DNA of 18,428 bases from Halobacteriales archaeon QH_10_67_13 (GCA_003021335.1 PXQL01000104.1:8171-26598), one strand, 5' to 3'; shown: positions 1 to 7,269, numbered from the stretch's first letter. Translations and numbers: made by a program. The notes: generated by a model not told the origin, from the sequence alone.

Positions 1-91
1 TGGTGACGTGCTCGACCCCGTAGGCGTCCGCGATATTACCCGACTGGGTTCCCTTGCCGGCGCCCGGCGGTCCGAGGATCAGAACGCGTGG
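1..91 (-). pseudogene. adk: Adenylate kinase N-terminal fragment, inverted relative to its C-terminal part
   Basis: Read on the minus strand from base 91 down to base 1, this stretch encodes PRVLILGPPGAGKGTQ followed by SGNIADAYGVEHVT. That is the classic adenylate kinase N-terminus: strand beta-1, the P-loop GPPGAGKGT, and the GVEHVT segment that precedes the AMP-binding loop. Adenylate kinase converts ATP + AMP to 2 ADP in the cytosol. The fragment starts at the proline that normally sits two to five residues after the initiator Met, and no ATG is in frame just before it. The C-terminal part of an adenylate kinase begins immediately on the opposite strand at base 92. The two halves are therefore head to head, and about 120 residues of the middle are absent here. 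The fragment could continue on the minus strand left of the window. Identity is very secure. Whether this is a real inversion or an assembly chimera cannot be decided from this window. Confidence 0.85.
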
Positions 92-277
92 CTCGTCCAG
101 CGCGACGACGACACCCGCGAGGCCGTCGAGCACCGCCTCGATGTCTTCGAAGAGACTACCGCCCCGGTGATCGACCGGTATCGCGACCACGAAGGGTTCG
201 TCGAGATCGACGGCGAACAGCCTCCCGAGGCGGTCTGTGAGGACATCGAGGACGCGATCCGGTCGGCCGGAGAGTAA
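92..277 (+). pseudogene. adk: Adenylate kinase C-terminal fragment
   Basis: The frame reads LVQRDDDTREAVEHRLDVF, then the APVIDRYRDHEGFVEIDGE segment, and ends at TAA (275-277). This matches the last 61 residues of haloarchaeal adenylate kinase: the end of the LID domain with the R-D-D arginine, the RLDVF helix, and the C-terminal helix. The frame stays open leftwards to base 8, but those residues are only the antisense of the inverted P-loop segment and are not adenylate kinase sequence. No complete adk can be made in this window. The next gene (DUF106) follows after 37 bases. The order adk-DUF106-cmk-truB is the usual haloarchaeal one downstream of secY, so this end is in its native place and the inverted end is the anomalous one. 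Confidence 0.85.
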
Positions 278-280
278 AAC

Positions 281-288
281 GTTGATAA
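281..288 (+). promoter_or_regulatory. Candidate TATA box for the DUF106 gene
   Basis: GTTGATAA is centred about 30 bases upstream of the ATG at 315, the usual spacing for a near-leaderless haloarchaeal transcript. It lies just after the adk stop codon, so the DUF106 gene could be transcribed independently of adk. Confidence 0.4.
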
Positions 289-314
289 CCTCCCGGAACC
301 GTACACAACACTGA

Positions 315-1196
315 ATGCCCCGCACCGAACAGAAAGTCGAGGACCTCGCCGCCGACGGCGAGCACATGACAGACGCTCTTGAGGCGGTGCTTGCGGTCGC
401 CGACCGGCAGGGGGCGGTCACCTGGAGCGACGTCAGCGACGAGCTCTCGAGCGGCGAGTGGGGCCGGCTGATCGAGAAAGGTCTGCTCGTCGACGCCGGC
501 GAGGGGTTCGTCGTCGACGACCCTGAGGGCGTTCGGGAGGCACTCGACGATGCCGATCCGGCCTCGCTCGATGAGTACGACACTGGGTGGACGAAATACG
601 ACAAGGGGGCGGCCGCGGTCGTGATGGTGTTTTTCGTCGGGTACATCTTCCCCTCGGTCCGGTCGAGCGTCGGTGGCACCGTCGACGTGGTCCTCGGACC
701 GGTCGAGGGACTCCTGCCCTTTTATCTCGTGATCATGGTGCTTGCCCTGCTGACCGGCATCCACTCGGCGATCATGCAGGACAACCTGATGAACCCCGAG
801 GTGATGAGCGCCTACCGCGAGAAGAGCCAGCAGCTCAAACAGCGCCGCGACGCCGCAAAGGAGCGGGGCGACGAGGAGGAACTCGAGCAGATCCAAGACG
901 AACAGATCGAGATGATGACCGAGAACCTCAGCGTATTCAAAGCCCAGTTCCGACCGATGGTCTGGATCATGCTGCTCGTGATCCCCGTGTTCCTGTGGCT
1001 GTTCTGGGTGGTCCGGGACGTCGGTGTGACCGTCTCCTCTCCGGTGATCGTCCTCCCTTACGCCGGCGAGATCGACAGCTGGACCGCCGGGCTGCTCGGC
1101 CCGCTCCAGGCCTGGATTATCTGGTATTTCGTCTGCTCGATGGCGTTCGGACAGATCATCCGGAAGGCAATGAACGTCCGGACGACGACGGGCTGA
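315..1196 (+). CDS. DUF106 membrane protein, EMC3/TMCO1-like (Oxa1/YidC superfamily)
   Basis: A 293-residue protein. Residues about 20-80 form an acidic, winged-helix-like soluble region. They are followed by hydrophobic segments at about 98-114, 129-150, 214-234 and 261-280. Between segments two and three is a charged coiled-coil hairpin (about 163-205) starting at the [19 protein letters not shown] stretch. This arrangement is typical of archaeal DUF106 proteins, which belong to the Oxa1/YidC/Get1/EMC3 family of membrane-protein insertases. The expected role is helping insert proteins into the cytoplasmic membrane, often together with Sec. That fits its conserved position after secY-adk. 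The ATG at 315 has a TATA-like element at -30 and matches the family N-terminus; a Met at residue 18 is a less likely alternative. cmk follows after 59 bases with its own TATA-like element. The family assignment is firm, but the insertase function is inferred from the superfamily. Confidence 0.9.
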   Translation: MPRTEQKVEDLAADGEHMTDALEAVLAVADRQGAVTWSDVSDELSSGEWGRLIEKGLLVDAGEGFVVDDPEGVREALDDADPASLDEYDTGWTKYDKGAAAVVMVFFVGYIFPSVRSSVGGTVDVVLGPVEGLLPFYLVIMVLALLTGIHSAIMQDNLMNPEVMSAYREKSQQLKQRRDAAKERGDEEELEQIQDEQIEMMTENLSVFKAQFRPMVWIMLLVIPVFLWLFWVVRDVGVTVSSPVIVLPYAGEIDSWTAGLLGPLQAWIIWYFVCSMAFGQIIRKAMNVRTTTG

Positions 1197-1225
1197 GTCG
1201 CCGGGCCGACGCCCTGACACGCAAC

Positions 1226-1233
1226 GCATTTGC
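1226..1233 (+). promoter_or_regulatory. Candidate TATA box for cmk
   Basis: GCATTTGC, an AT-richer patch in a GC-rich gap, is centred about 26 bases before the cmk ATG at 1256. This is consistent with a leaderless transcript. Confidence 0.35.
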
Positions 1234-1255
1234 CTCCCAGGTCCACACACTGAGT

Positions 1256-1834
1256 ATGTTGATCACCGTCTCGGGGCCGGCCGGCAGCGGCAAGAGCACG
1301 CTCGCGGCCGCCCTCGCCGACCGGCTCGATTACGAGCACGTCTCCGGGGGCGACATTTTTCGGACCATCGCGGCCGAACGAGACCTAACGCCGGTCGAGC
1401 TGAACCGCACCGCCGAGGTCGACGACCAGATCGACCGCGATCTGGACCGCCGGCTCCGGAACCTCGCCCGCGAGCGTGAGGACCTCGTGCTCGAGTCCCG
1501 GCTGGCGGGCTGGATGGCCGGGGAGTACGCCGACCTCCGCCTGTGGCTCGACGCCCCCTTCGATGTGCGCGTCGAGCGCATCGCCAACCGGGAGGCAAAG
1601 TCCCTCGAGCAGGCCCGCTCCGAAACCGAATCCCGCGCCGACAGCGAGCGTCGCCGGTACCGGGAGTACTACGACATCGACGTGACTGACCTGACAATCT
1701 ACGACCTGATCGTCGACACCGCCCGGTGGGGCCCCGAGAAAACGACCGCCTTCGTGCTCCGGGCGATCGAGTCCTACGATCCCGACGCTGATGAGGGACA
1801 GACGCCGGTCGCCGGCGTTCGGTACGAGTTTTAG
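1256..1834 (+). CDS. cmk: Cytidylate kinase (archaeal, CMP kinase)
   Basis: 192 residues. The N-terminus [15 protein letters not shown] carries a P-loop at residues 7-15, followed by the HVSGGDIFR segment that binds the nucleotide monophosphate. [20 protein letters not shown] and the arginine-rich [15 protein letters not shown] segment match the LID region of archaeal CMP kinases. The enzyme phosphorylates CMP/dCMP with ATP in pyrimidine salvage and turnover. The ATG at 1256 is chosen because the P-loop must lie near the N-terminus. The same frame is open far upstream, but that part is a shadow of the DUF106 gene. truB starts only two bases after the cmk stop codon, so the pair is almost certainly one transcript. 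No missing residues were noticed. Confidence 0.95.
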   Translation: MLITVSGPAGSGKSTLAAALADRLDYEHVSGGDIFRTIAAERDLTPVELNRTAEVDDQIDRDLDRRLRNLAREREDLVLESRLAGWMAGEYADLRLWLDAPFDVRVERIANREAKSLEQARSETESRADSERRRYREYYDIDVTDLTIYDLIVDTARWGPEKTTAFVLRAIESYDPDADEGQTPVAGVRYEF

Positions 1835-1836
1835 CC

Positions 1837-2772
1837 ATGCGCGGCCCCCCGGCAGAGCGCTCGCCCGCCGAGTTGCTCGCCTTCGGCGTGGTCAACCTCG
1901 ACAAACCGCCGGGGCCGTCCGCCCACGAGGTCACCGGCTGGCTCCGTGACGAGGCCGCGGCGACCGTCGCGGCCGCCGCCCCCGAAGGACCGACCGTCGA
2001 CCGGGCTGGTCACGCCGGCACCCTTGACCCGACGGTGACGGGCTCGCTGCCGGTGTTGCTCGGGGACGCCACCCGGCTCGCTCAGGTCTTCGCGGACAGT
2101 TGTAAGGAGTACGTTGCCGTGCTCGAGCTCCACGGGCCCGCCCCCTCGGATTTCTCCTCGGTCCTCGCCGAGTTCGAGGGCGAGATCTACCAGAAACCAC
2201 CCCGGAAAAGCGCCGTCAGGCGCCGACTCCGGACACGGACGGTCCACGAGCTCGACGTACTCGACCGCCGGGACCGCCGAGCGCTCCTCCGGATCCGGTG
2301 TGGAGCCGGCACGTACGTTCGGAAGCTGTGTCACGACCTCGGACTGGCGCTCGGTACTGGCGCGCACATGGGTGATCTCCGCCGGAGTGCGGCCGGCCCG
2401 TTCGACGACACCACCCTCGTCACCGCCGAGGCGGTCGTCGACGCCCTGGCGGTCTGGCGCGAGGACGGCGATCCCGACTGGCTGCGCGAGATCGTCCGGC
2501 CCGCCGAGCGGGCCCTCTCCGGGCTCCCCCGGGTGATCGTCGCCCCCTCTGCCGCCGAGCAGATCGCACACGGCGCGCCGGTCTACGCGCCGGGGGTGAT
2601 CGGAACCGAGCCGGCCCCCGGCGGCACACCCGTTCCCGACCCTGGGGACGACGCGTCGGTTGCCTGCTACACGCCCGACGGGGCCGTTGTCTGTCTCGGC
2701 CGGCTCGCCGGCGATCCGGGAGCCGACTCCGGCCGTGTCGTCGCGCTCGACCGCGTGCTCGTCTCGCCGTGA
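1837..2772 (+). CDS. truB: tRNA/rRNA pseudouridine synthase Cbf5/TruB type
   Basis: 311 residues. GVVNLDKPPGPSAHEVTGW (about 17-35) and GHAGTLDP (58-65, catalytic Asp64) are the TruB/Cbf5 signatures. YQKPPRKSAV, RIRCGAGTYVRKLCHDLG and GTGAHMGDLRR are further Cbf5 blocks. A PUA RNA-binding domain occupies about residue 225 to the end. Archaeal Cbf5 makes pseudouridine 55 in tRNA, and pseudouridines in rRNA as the catalytic subunit of H/ACA RNPs. It starts two bases after cmk and closes the conserved adk-DUF106-cmk-truB group. The length and all main motifs are normal. The TGA stop is overlapped by a GTG (2769) that opens a 26-codon frame of doubtful meaning. Confidence 0.95.
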   Translation: MRGPPAERSPAELLAFGVVNLDKPPGPSAHEVTGWLRDEAAATVAAAAPEGPTVDRAGHAGTLDPTVTGSLPVLLGDATRLAQVFADSCKEYVAVLELHGPAPSDFSSVLAEFEGEIYQKPPRKSAVRRRLRTRTVHELDVLDRRDRRALLRIRCGAGTYVRKLCHDLGLALGTGAHMGDLRRSAAGPFDDTTLVTAEAVVDALAVWREDGDPDWLREIVRPAERALSGLPRVIVAPSAAEQIAHGAPVYAPGVIGTEPAPGGTPVPDPGDDASVACYTPDGAVVCLGRLAGDPGADSGRVVALDRVLVSP

Positions 2773-2792
2773 TCGCCGACGACCCCGATCGA

Positions 2793-2808
2793 GCCCGCCC
2801 TCACGGGC
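2793..2808 (+). terminator. Small GC hairpin downstream of truB
   Basis: GCCCG-CCCTCA-CGGGC forms a 5-bp perfect stem 21 bases after the truB stop codon. There is no T-run after it, so a termination role is weakly supported; it could equally be an mRNA 3'-end structure. Confidence 0.2.
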
Positions 2809-2885
2809 GTCTGCGCGCCGCAGTTCTCGTCGACAGGTTCGGACAGTAGTGTACAGAAAGAGCCACGAGCGGACATGGTCACAAC

Positions 2886-2894
2886 ACATTTGAG
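2886..2894 (+). promoter_or_regulatory. Candidate TATA box for trpB
   Basis: ACATTTGAG is centred about 28 bases before the ATG at 2917, matching a leaderless haloarchaeal promoter. It supports 2917 as the start rather than the in-frame ATG at 2875, which would lie upstream of the TATA element. Confidence 0.45.
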
Positions 2895-2916
2895 CCGGCC
2901 GGCCGGACCTACGAGT

Positions 2917-4080
2917 ATGGCAACTGACGGAACGTTCGAGGGTTACGGCGGCCGGCACGTGCCAGAGCCGCTCGAGGAACCGCTCGCCGAGCTCGCCGCC
3001 GACTTCGATGAAGCGATCGCATCCGAGTCGTTCACCGATCGACTCGAGTACCTGCTCAAGCACTTCGGCGGTCGCCCGACGCCGGTTTTTTACGCCGAGA
3101 CGCTGAGCGAGCGCTACGACGCGGACATCTACTTCAAACACGAGGATCTACTGCACGGCGGCGCACACAAGCTCAACAACACGCTCGGGCAGGCGCTTCT
3201 GGCACAGCGACGGGATAAGGACCGTCTGATTGCCGAGACCGGCGCCGGTCAGCACGGCACCGCGACGGCGATGGTCGGGGCCCTGCTCGACATGGACACC
3301 ACCGTCTACATGGGCCGACACGACGTGAACCGTCAGGAAATGAACGTCTTCCGGATGCGGCTGCTCGGCGCCGATGTCGAGGAGGTCACGCGGGGCAACG
3401 AGGGACTCGCCGAGGCCGTCGACGCCGCGCTCGAAGACCTGGTCGCGAATCAAGAGGATACTCACTACCTGGTCGGCAGCGCCGTCGGTCCGGACCCGTA
3501 CCCGCGGATGGTCCGGGAGTTCCAGTCGGTGATCGGCCGGGAGGCCCGCGAGCAGATCCAAGAGCTACACGGCGATTTACCCGACGCGGCGGTCGCGTGT
3601 GTCGGCGGGGGGGCGAACTCGATCGGGCTCTTTCACGCGTTCAAAGACGACGACATCGAGTTCTACGGGGCCGAACCCGCCGGTAAGGGCCTCAGCTCCG
3701 GCCAGCACTCGGCACCGCTGTCCCAGACCGAACAGGACCCCCGGATCTTCCAGGGCATGAAGACGAAGGTCATCAACGAGGAGACGGAGAACCACTCGGT
3801 GTCGGCCGGGCTCGATTACCCCGCGGTGGGCCCCGAACACGCCGCGCTCCAAGAGCTGGGCCGGGCCGAGTACCACGGGATCACCGACGAGGAGGCGCTG
3901 GCGGCCTTCCGGGAGGTCTCCGAGGCCGAGGGAATTATTCCTGCGCTCGAACCCAGCCACGCCTTGGCGCTTGCGTTCAAGCTCGCCGAGGAGGACCGTC
4001 ACGATACGATCCTCGTCAACATGTGCGGCCGCGGCGACAAGGACATGCAGACCGCCGCCGAGAAGTTCGACCTGGCCTGA
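2917..4080 (+). CDS. trpB: Tryptophan synthase beta chain (TrpB), stand-alone
   Basis: 387 residues. It has the HGGAHKLNN block with the PLP-binding Lys85, IAETGAGQHG with catalytic Glu107, the GGGANS phosphate-binding loop (230-235), the SAGLDYPAVGPEHA block and the C-terminal GRGDKD. All are hallmarks of a catalytically complete TrpB1-type enzyme, which condenses indole with serine to make tryptophan. The start at 2917 is preferred because of the TATA element at 2886-2894 and because DGTFEGYGG is the usual haloarchaeal N-terminus. Oddly, no trpA or trpC is adjacent; haloarchaeal trpB usually sits in a trpCBA cluster. Segments such as HYLVGSAVGPDPYPRMVREFQ look at least as close to bacterial TrpB as to the usual haloarchaeal one. 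It may be a second copy or a relocated gene. A T5 run 15 bases after the stop may end the transcript. Confidence 0.93.
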   Translation: MATDGTFEGYGGRHVPEPLEEPLAELAADFDEAIASESFTDRLEYLLKHFGGRPTPVFYAETLSERYDADIYFKHEDLLHGGAHKLNNTLGQALLAQRRDKDRLIAETGAGQHGTATAMVGALLDMDTTVYMGRHDVNRQEMNVFRMRLLGADVEEVTRGNEGLAEAVDAALEDLVANQEDTHYLVGSAVGPDPYPRMVREFQSVIGREAREQIQELHGDLPDAAVACVGGGANSIGLFHAFKDDDIEFYGAEPAGKGLSSGQHSAPLSQTEQDPRIFQGMKTKVINEETENHSVSAGLDYPAVGPEHAALQELGRAEYHGITDEEALAAFREVSEAEGIIPALEPSHALALAFKLAEEDRHDTILVNMCGRGDKDMQTAAEKFDLA

Positions 4081-4094
4081 CCGACGGTCGCAAC

Positions 4095-4099
4095 TTTTT
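4095..4099 (+). terminator. Oligo-T terminator candidate after trpB
   Basis: A TTTTT run 15 bases after the trpB stop, in otherwise GC-rich DNA. Archaeal RNA polymerase commonly stops at such runs without a hairpin. Confidence 0.4.
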
Positions 4100-4144
4100 G
4101 ACAACCCCCGTGAACTGGACAGACGGTACACACCGGGTCCGGCG

Positions 4145-4405
4145 ATAGTTCCACGCGAATCACACGCGTGTCCGAGGCTGCCGTCGACGACGCCTTTCTC
4201 CACGAACTCGTCCGCTCGCGCTCGTGGCTGTGACCGCTATCTCTGCGGTACGGACACGTCCAGGCCACGCCGAAGTCCTCGTTCCGGGAGTCGGTCCCGG
4301 CGGTGTTTCGTGAGGTGGTTCCGGACCGCCTCGCCCAGTCGCTCCTGGCCTGGGGGCCCACGTCCTGAACCCACAGTGTCGGCACCGCCACTGGTACACT
4401 ATCAC
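4145..4405 (-). pseudogene. Frameshifted relic of a small haloarchaeal Cys/His (zinc-finger-like) protein
   Basis: On the minus strand a GTG at 4405 opens MIVYQWRCRHCGFRTWAP, with a CxxC pair. The sensible protein then moves to the next frame (QERLGEAVRNHLTKHRRDR), to a third frame (NEDFGVAWTCPYRRDSGHSH) and back again (DEFVEKGVVDGSLGHACD). Joined, they make one continuous protein of about 85 residues with CxxC, HxxxH and TCPY elements. From memory this resembles the N-terminal zinc-binding part of haloarchaeal proteins that begin with an xVYxWRCxHC motif. In the second metal site CPYC has become CPYR. At least three indels mean it cannot be translated as it stands. A TATA-like TTACTGTAAGTA (4421-4432) remains about 20 bases upstream, as if the promoter outlived the gene. 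The distal end is uncertain. The family name is not claimed. This relic fills the gap between trpB and the RNase gene. Confidence 0.5.
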
Positions 4406-4504
4406 CGCTAATTTCGAGCGTACTTACAGTAACCAATCGGTCTCAGTACAACGACTGATAACTAGCTCGCCGTCTCGATCGCGGTCCCGTCGGGCTCGGG
4501 CCGA

Positions 4505-5699
4505 TCACTCCTCGGTGAGTTCAATCCCGCGGTTGTTGACGGCGTTGGGATCGAGGCCAACCTCCTCGAGGAACTTCTTGTACTCGCGCTCGCACTGTTC
4601 TGCGGTCTGCTGGCGGTCGGAGGCGTGATCACACAGCGCGACCAGGTCCTCGGGGACCTCGTTGGTCGTTCGCCCGGGGCATCACCTTCATCACCGCCCA
4701 CTGGATGTCGTCGAGCTGGCGTTCCGGGGCCTCTTCCAAGGTGGCGTTGACGGCCTTCCGGGGCTCGTCCCACTTGGCCGCGGGCACCGAGACCCCCTCG
4801 AGGTCTTGGATCTCCTGGAGGGCTTCGCTCCACTTCTCGGGGGCGGGCTGTGGGTGGACCCGGTACATCGCCTCGACGCCGCGGTCCCACATCAGCTCGT
4901 GGGTGACTGCCTTGTTCGCCTTCAGCATCGACTCCTCGATGATGGTGTGTGCCCGATCCCGCCGGGGATTCAACACGAGCGAGCCGTCGGCCTTGCGCTG
5001 GTCGTGCATCTGGTCGGTCAGCTCCCAGACGAGCCCGACCTTCTCGCCGAGATTGCCGGTTTCGGCTTCGAGGTGCTCCGCCGCCGCCGCCGGATCGTCG
5101 AGAACGGCCTCGCAGTCGGTGTAGGTCAGCCGGGCGTCGCTTCTGATCACCGACTTGTAGATCTCGATCGTCTCGTAGCTCAGATCATCCTTATCGAGGT
5201 GCATCTCGACGGTGTGGGCCAGCCGGTCCTCGTGGGGGACGAGCGAACAGACCGTCTCCGCGAGCACCGCCGGGAGCATGTGGACGGTGTAGCCGGGTAG
5301 GTAAACGGTGCTTGCCCGCCGTCTGGCGCTTTCCCACATCGCGGTATCGGGGGCGACGTAGTGGGTGACATCGGCGATGTGCACCCACAGGACGTACTCC
5401 TCGTCCCGTTCCTTGACCGACAGGGCGTCGTCGAAGTCCTGGGCGTCTACCGGGTCTGTCGTCCAGGCGGTCAGCTCGCGCAGGTCCCGGCGATCGTCGA
5501 GCTCCGCCTGGATCTCCTCGTCGATGTCTTGGCTCCGTCGCTCGGCTTCCGCCTGCACCTCTTCGGGGAACTCGTCTGGGATCTCGAATTTCTCGAACAG
5601 CTCCTCGCGCTTGTTTTCGAGGTGTCGGGCCAGCTCCGGCGAGACCTCGACGGGCCCTTGTCCCTCTGGAGTGCCCTGTGCTGCCTGACTGTCGCTCAT
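4505..5699 (-). pseudogene. rnr: RNase R/II-family (RNB) exoribonuclease, disrupted by internal deletion and frame change
   Basis: Residues 1-343 (5699 down to 4671) read as a haloarchaeal RNB-domain nuclease without cold-shock or S1 domains. The first catalytic motif TDPVDAQDFDDA gives the four metal-binding aspartates D82, D88, D90 and D91. VLWVHIADVTHYV and YLPGYTVHMLPAVLAE follow. After KVMPRA the frame runs into nonsense and stops at 4629. A different frame then carries the genuine C-terminus, from TNEVPEDLVALCDHASDRQQ to GIELTEE, with stop TGA at 4505-4507. At the junction (about 4664-4673) a block of roughly 35-50 residues is missing. In this family that block contains the GHFAL...HFTSPIRRYxDL motif, whose arginine is needed for RNA cleavage. 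The enzyme normally degrades RNA 3' to 5'. As written the product would be inactive. A true pseudogene or an assembly deletion are both possible. Confidence 0.85.
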
Positions 5700-5801
5700 A
5701 GGGTTAGTAGGCGGAGCCGGTGGTTAGCAGTTGTGGTCGTCCCCCCGCGATCGCCCCGTCGTCAGGTTCATGACGGCCCGCCCCGTACGATCAGCCAGCG
5801 G

Positions 5802-6176
5802 ATGAGGCGCGATAACTTCACGACAGCTCTGACCGACGCTGCCCCGGACAACCCCACGCTCCGTATCGCGTACGACGGACCGGCCGGCGATCTCGCCCGG
5901 CGCGCCGAGGTCCGTCCCCTCGGCGAGTTCTTGCTCGAAGCGAACGCTCCGGCCGGACAGGTTCTCGATCTGATCGCCGCGGCCCGAGACGGCGAGGAAC
6001 AATCATACACCGTCCGTATCGAGGCCGACGGCGTCGACACCGAGAGTACTGACGCCGCAGCGGTCGACGCCGACGACTCGGGACTCTCTTATGAGTTCCA
6101 GGCGCTGTTTGTCTACGACACGAGCGGCGAACTGCTCCGACAGCACAGCCTCATCCCCTCCGGCGTCGAGATCTGA
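5802..6176 (+). CDS. Conserved haloarchaeal protein, DUF5793-like
   Basis: 124 residues. It begins MRRDNFTTALTDAAPDNPTL and ends FVYDTSGELLRQHSLIPSGV plus two residues. The combination of an MRRDxF start and an LLRQHSLIPSGVE end matches, as I recall it, the haloarchaea-specific DUF5793 family; function unknown. The middle is acidic and soluble, with no signal peptide, membrane segment or metal motif. It is somewhat shorter than the family members I remember. The start is fixed by the ATG at 5802: the frame stays open upstream, but only as antisense of the RNase gene. It is divergent from that RNase gene (102-base gap) and 56 bases upstream of npdG. No convincing TATA box was found in front of it. 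Confidence 0.75.
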   Translation: MRRDNFTTALTDAAPDNPTLRIAYDGPAGDLARRAEVRPLGEFLLEANAPAGQVLDLIAAARDGEEQSYTVRIEADGVDTESTDAAAVDADDSGLSYEFQALFVYDTSGELLRQHSLIPSGVEI

Positions 6177-6202
6177 CCGGACGGGCTCGCGCCAATCCGA
6201 AC

Positions 6203-6210
6203 GCTTATTC
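6203..6210 (+). promoter_or_regulatory. TATA box for npdG
   Basis: GCTTATTC is centred 27 bases upstream of the ATG at 6233, the expected position for a leaderless transcript. Confidence 0.5.
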
Positions 6211-6232
6211 GCCGCTCGCCCGACTCTGAGCC

Positions 6233-6892
6233 ATGCAGATCGCAGTACTCGGCGGCACCGGCGACCTCGGCGAGGGACTCGTAGTTCGGCTCGCGCCCAC
6301 CGGGGTCGATCTGACCGTCGGTTCCCGGGATCCGGGGCGGGCGACAGACAGCGCCGCGGCCTACGAGGCGACGCTCGCAGAGCACGGCGTCGACACGTCG
6401 ATCGGATCGGCGGTCAATCCGGCGGCGACCGTCGACGCTGACGTGGTGATCGCCGCGGTACCGGCCTATCACCTCGTGGAGACGATCGAGTCGGTCGCCG
6501 ACGAGCTTGGTGATGCCGTGTTGATCTCGCCGGCCGTCGGGATGCGCCACAGCGACGACGGGCTCCAGTACAACCCCCCAGCTGCCGGAAGCGTCACCGA
6601 GCTCGCGGCCAGCGCAGCTCCCGACGATACGCCTGTCGTCGGGGCCTTTCACAACCTGGCTGCGGGCCGGCTCGCGGACGTAGACGCCGAGTTGGGCTGG
6701 GACGTGCCGGTCGTCGGCGACGACCCCGCGAAGGCGACGATTCTCGAGCTGCTCGAGCCGGTTGAGGGGCTCCGCGGGCTCGACGCCGGCGGGTTGGGTC
6801 ACGCCGCCGAGATCGAGGCGCTCACGCCGCTTTTGATTACACTCGCCGAGCAAAACGACGGGCTCGCAGATCTGGGCGTTCGGTTTGTATAG
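6233..6892 (+). CDS. npdG: F420H2:NADP oxidoreductase (NpdG family)
   Basis: 219 residues. The N-terminus MQIAVLGGTGDLGEGLVVRL is a Rossmann dinucleotide-binding loop (GGTGDLG at 7-13). VGSRDPGRA about 20 residues later supplies the Ser-Arg pair that prefers the NADP 2'-phosphate. DVVIAAVPAYH, LISPAVGM, VVGAFHNLAAGRL and the C-terminal GLRGLDAGGL...AEIEALTPLLITL follow the order of F420-dependent NADP reductases. The enzyme moves hydride between coenzyme F420 and NADP in the cytosol. The length is normal. It has its own TATA box and faces the thioredoxin gene tail to tail, with a 29-base gap. Confidence 0.9.
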   Translation: MQIAVLGGTGDLGEGLVVRLAPTGVDLTVGSRDPGRATDSAAAYEATLAEHGVDTSIGSAVNPAATVDADVVIAAVPAYHLVETIESVADELGDAVLISPAVGMRHSDDGLQYNPPAAGSVTELAASAAPDDTPVVGAFHNLAAGRLADVDAELGWDVPVVGDDPAKATILELLEPVEGLRGLDAGGLGHAAEIEALTPLLITLAEQNDGLADLGVRFV

Positions 6893-6921
6893 AAGGGAGC
6901 GTTCGGCTCTCGTCGGGGCTG

Positions 6922-7200
6922 TTAGGCCTCGGCGCCGGCCTGTGCTTTCTCGAAGGCGTCCGTGAGATCGTCGGCCTGGGTGACGCCGACGAACCGGTCG
7001 ACGATCCCCTCGTCGTTCTCGACGATTAACGTCGGCAGCGACCGGACCTGATACTCGTTTGCGATCTCCTGGCGCTCGTCGACGTCGATGCGCTCGAACT
7101 CGACTCCGTCGTACTCCGCCTCGAGCTCCTCAAGGATTTGCTCTTGGCTCTTGCAGGGTCCACACCAGTCGGCGTAGAAGTCTTTGATCGTAACTGCCAT
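6922..7200 (-). CDS. trx: Thioredoxin
   Basis: A 92-residue thioredoxin-fold protein with the WCGPC active site at residues 12-16 and the cis-Pro loop RSLPTLIV (Pro56). The edges of the fold (FERIDVDERQEIANEY, DRFVGVTQADDLTDAF) are in the expected places. It reduces protein disulfides in the cytosol and could be the electron donor for the MsrB encoded about 0.7 kb away. It starts at the ATG at 7200 with a TATA-like CCTTATCC about 27 bases upstream on the minus strand. tRNA-Leu(CAA) ends about 95 bases upstream on the same strand. It is compact but complete. Confidence 0.93.
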   Translation of the reverse strand: MAVTIKDFYADWCGPCKSQEQILEELEAEYDGVEFERIDVDERQEIANEYQVRSLPTLIVENDEGIVDRFVGVTQADDLTDAFEKAQAGAEA

Positions 7201-7222
7201 ATTTACGGTAGGCGGGCCGTCT

Positions 7223-7230
7223 GGATAAGG
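7223..7230 (-). promoter_or_regulatory. TATA box for thioredoxin
   Basis: CCTTATCC on the minus strand is centred 27 bases before the thioredoxin ATG (7200), which suggests a leaderless mRNA made independently of the upstream tRNA. Confidence 0.45.
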
Positions 7231-7269
7231 ATTATGACAGCCTCAGGGAAGATCGCGCCCCGTGGGGGT

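Noticed and set aside
156..1250. Long minus-strand frame (364 codons) opposite the DUF106 gene
   Set aside because: It is an antisense shadow of a well-identified gene, caused by high GC. It shows no domain, and its His/Arg/Pro-rich composition is unlike haloarchaeal proteins.
587..1255. Upstream extension of the cmk frame
   Set aside because: It overlaps DUF106 in another frame with Arg-rich nonsense. The P-loop of a CMP kinase must be near the N-terminus, which fixes the start at 1256.
4664..4673. Programmed ribosomal frameshift in the RNase gene
   Set aside because: A frameshift alone would not restore the gene, because a conserved block is also missing. No slippery heptamer is present.
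5361..5801. Upstream extension of the DUF5793-like frame
   Set aside because: It is antisense to the RNase R-type gene. The family start MRRDxF is at 5802.
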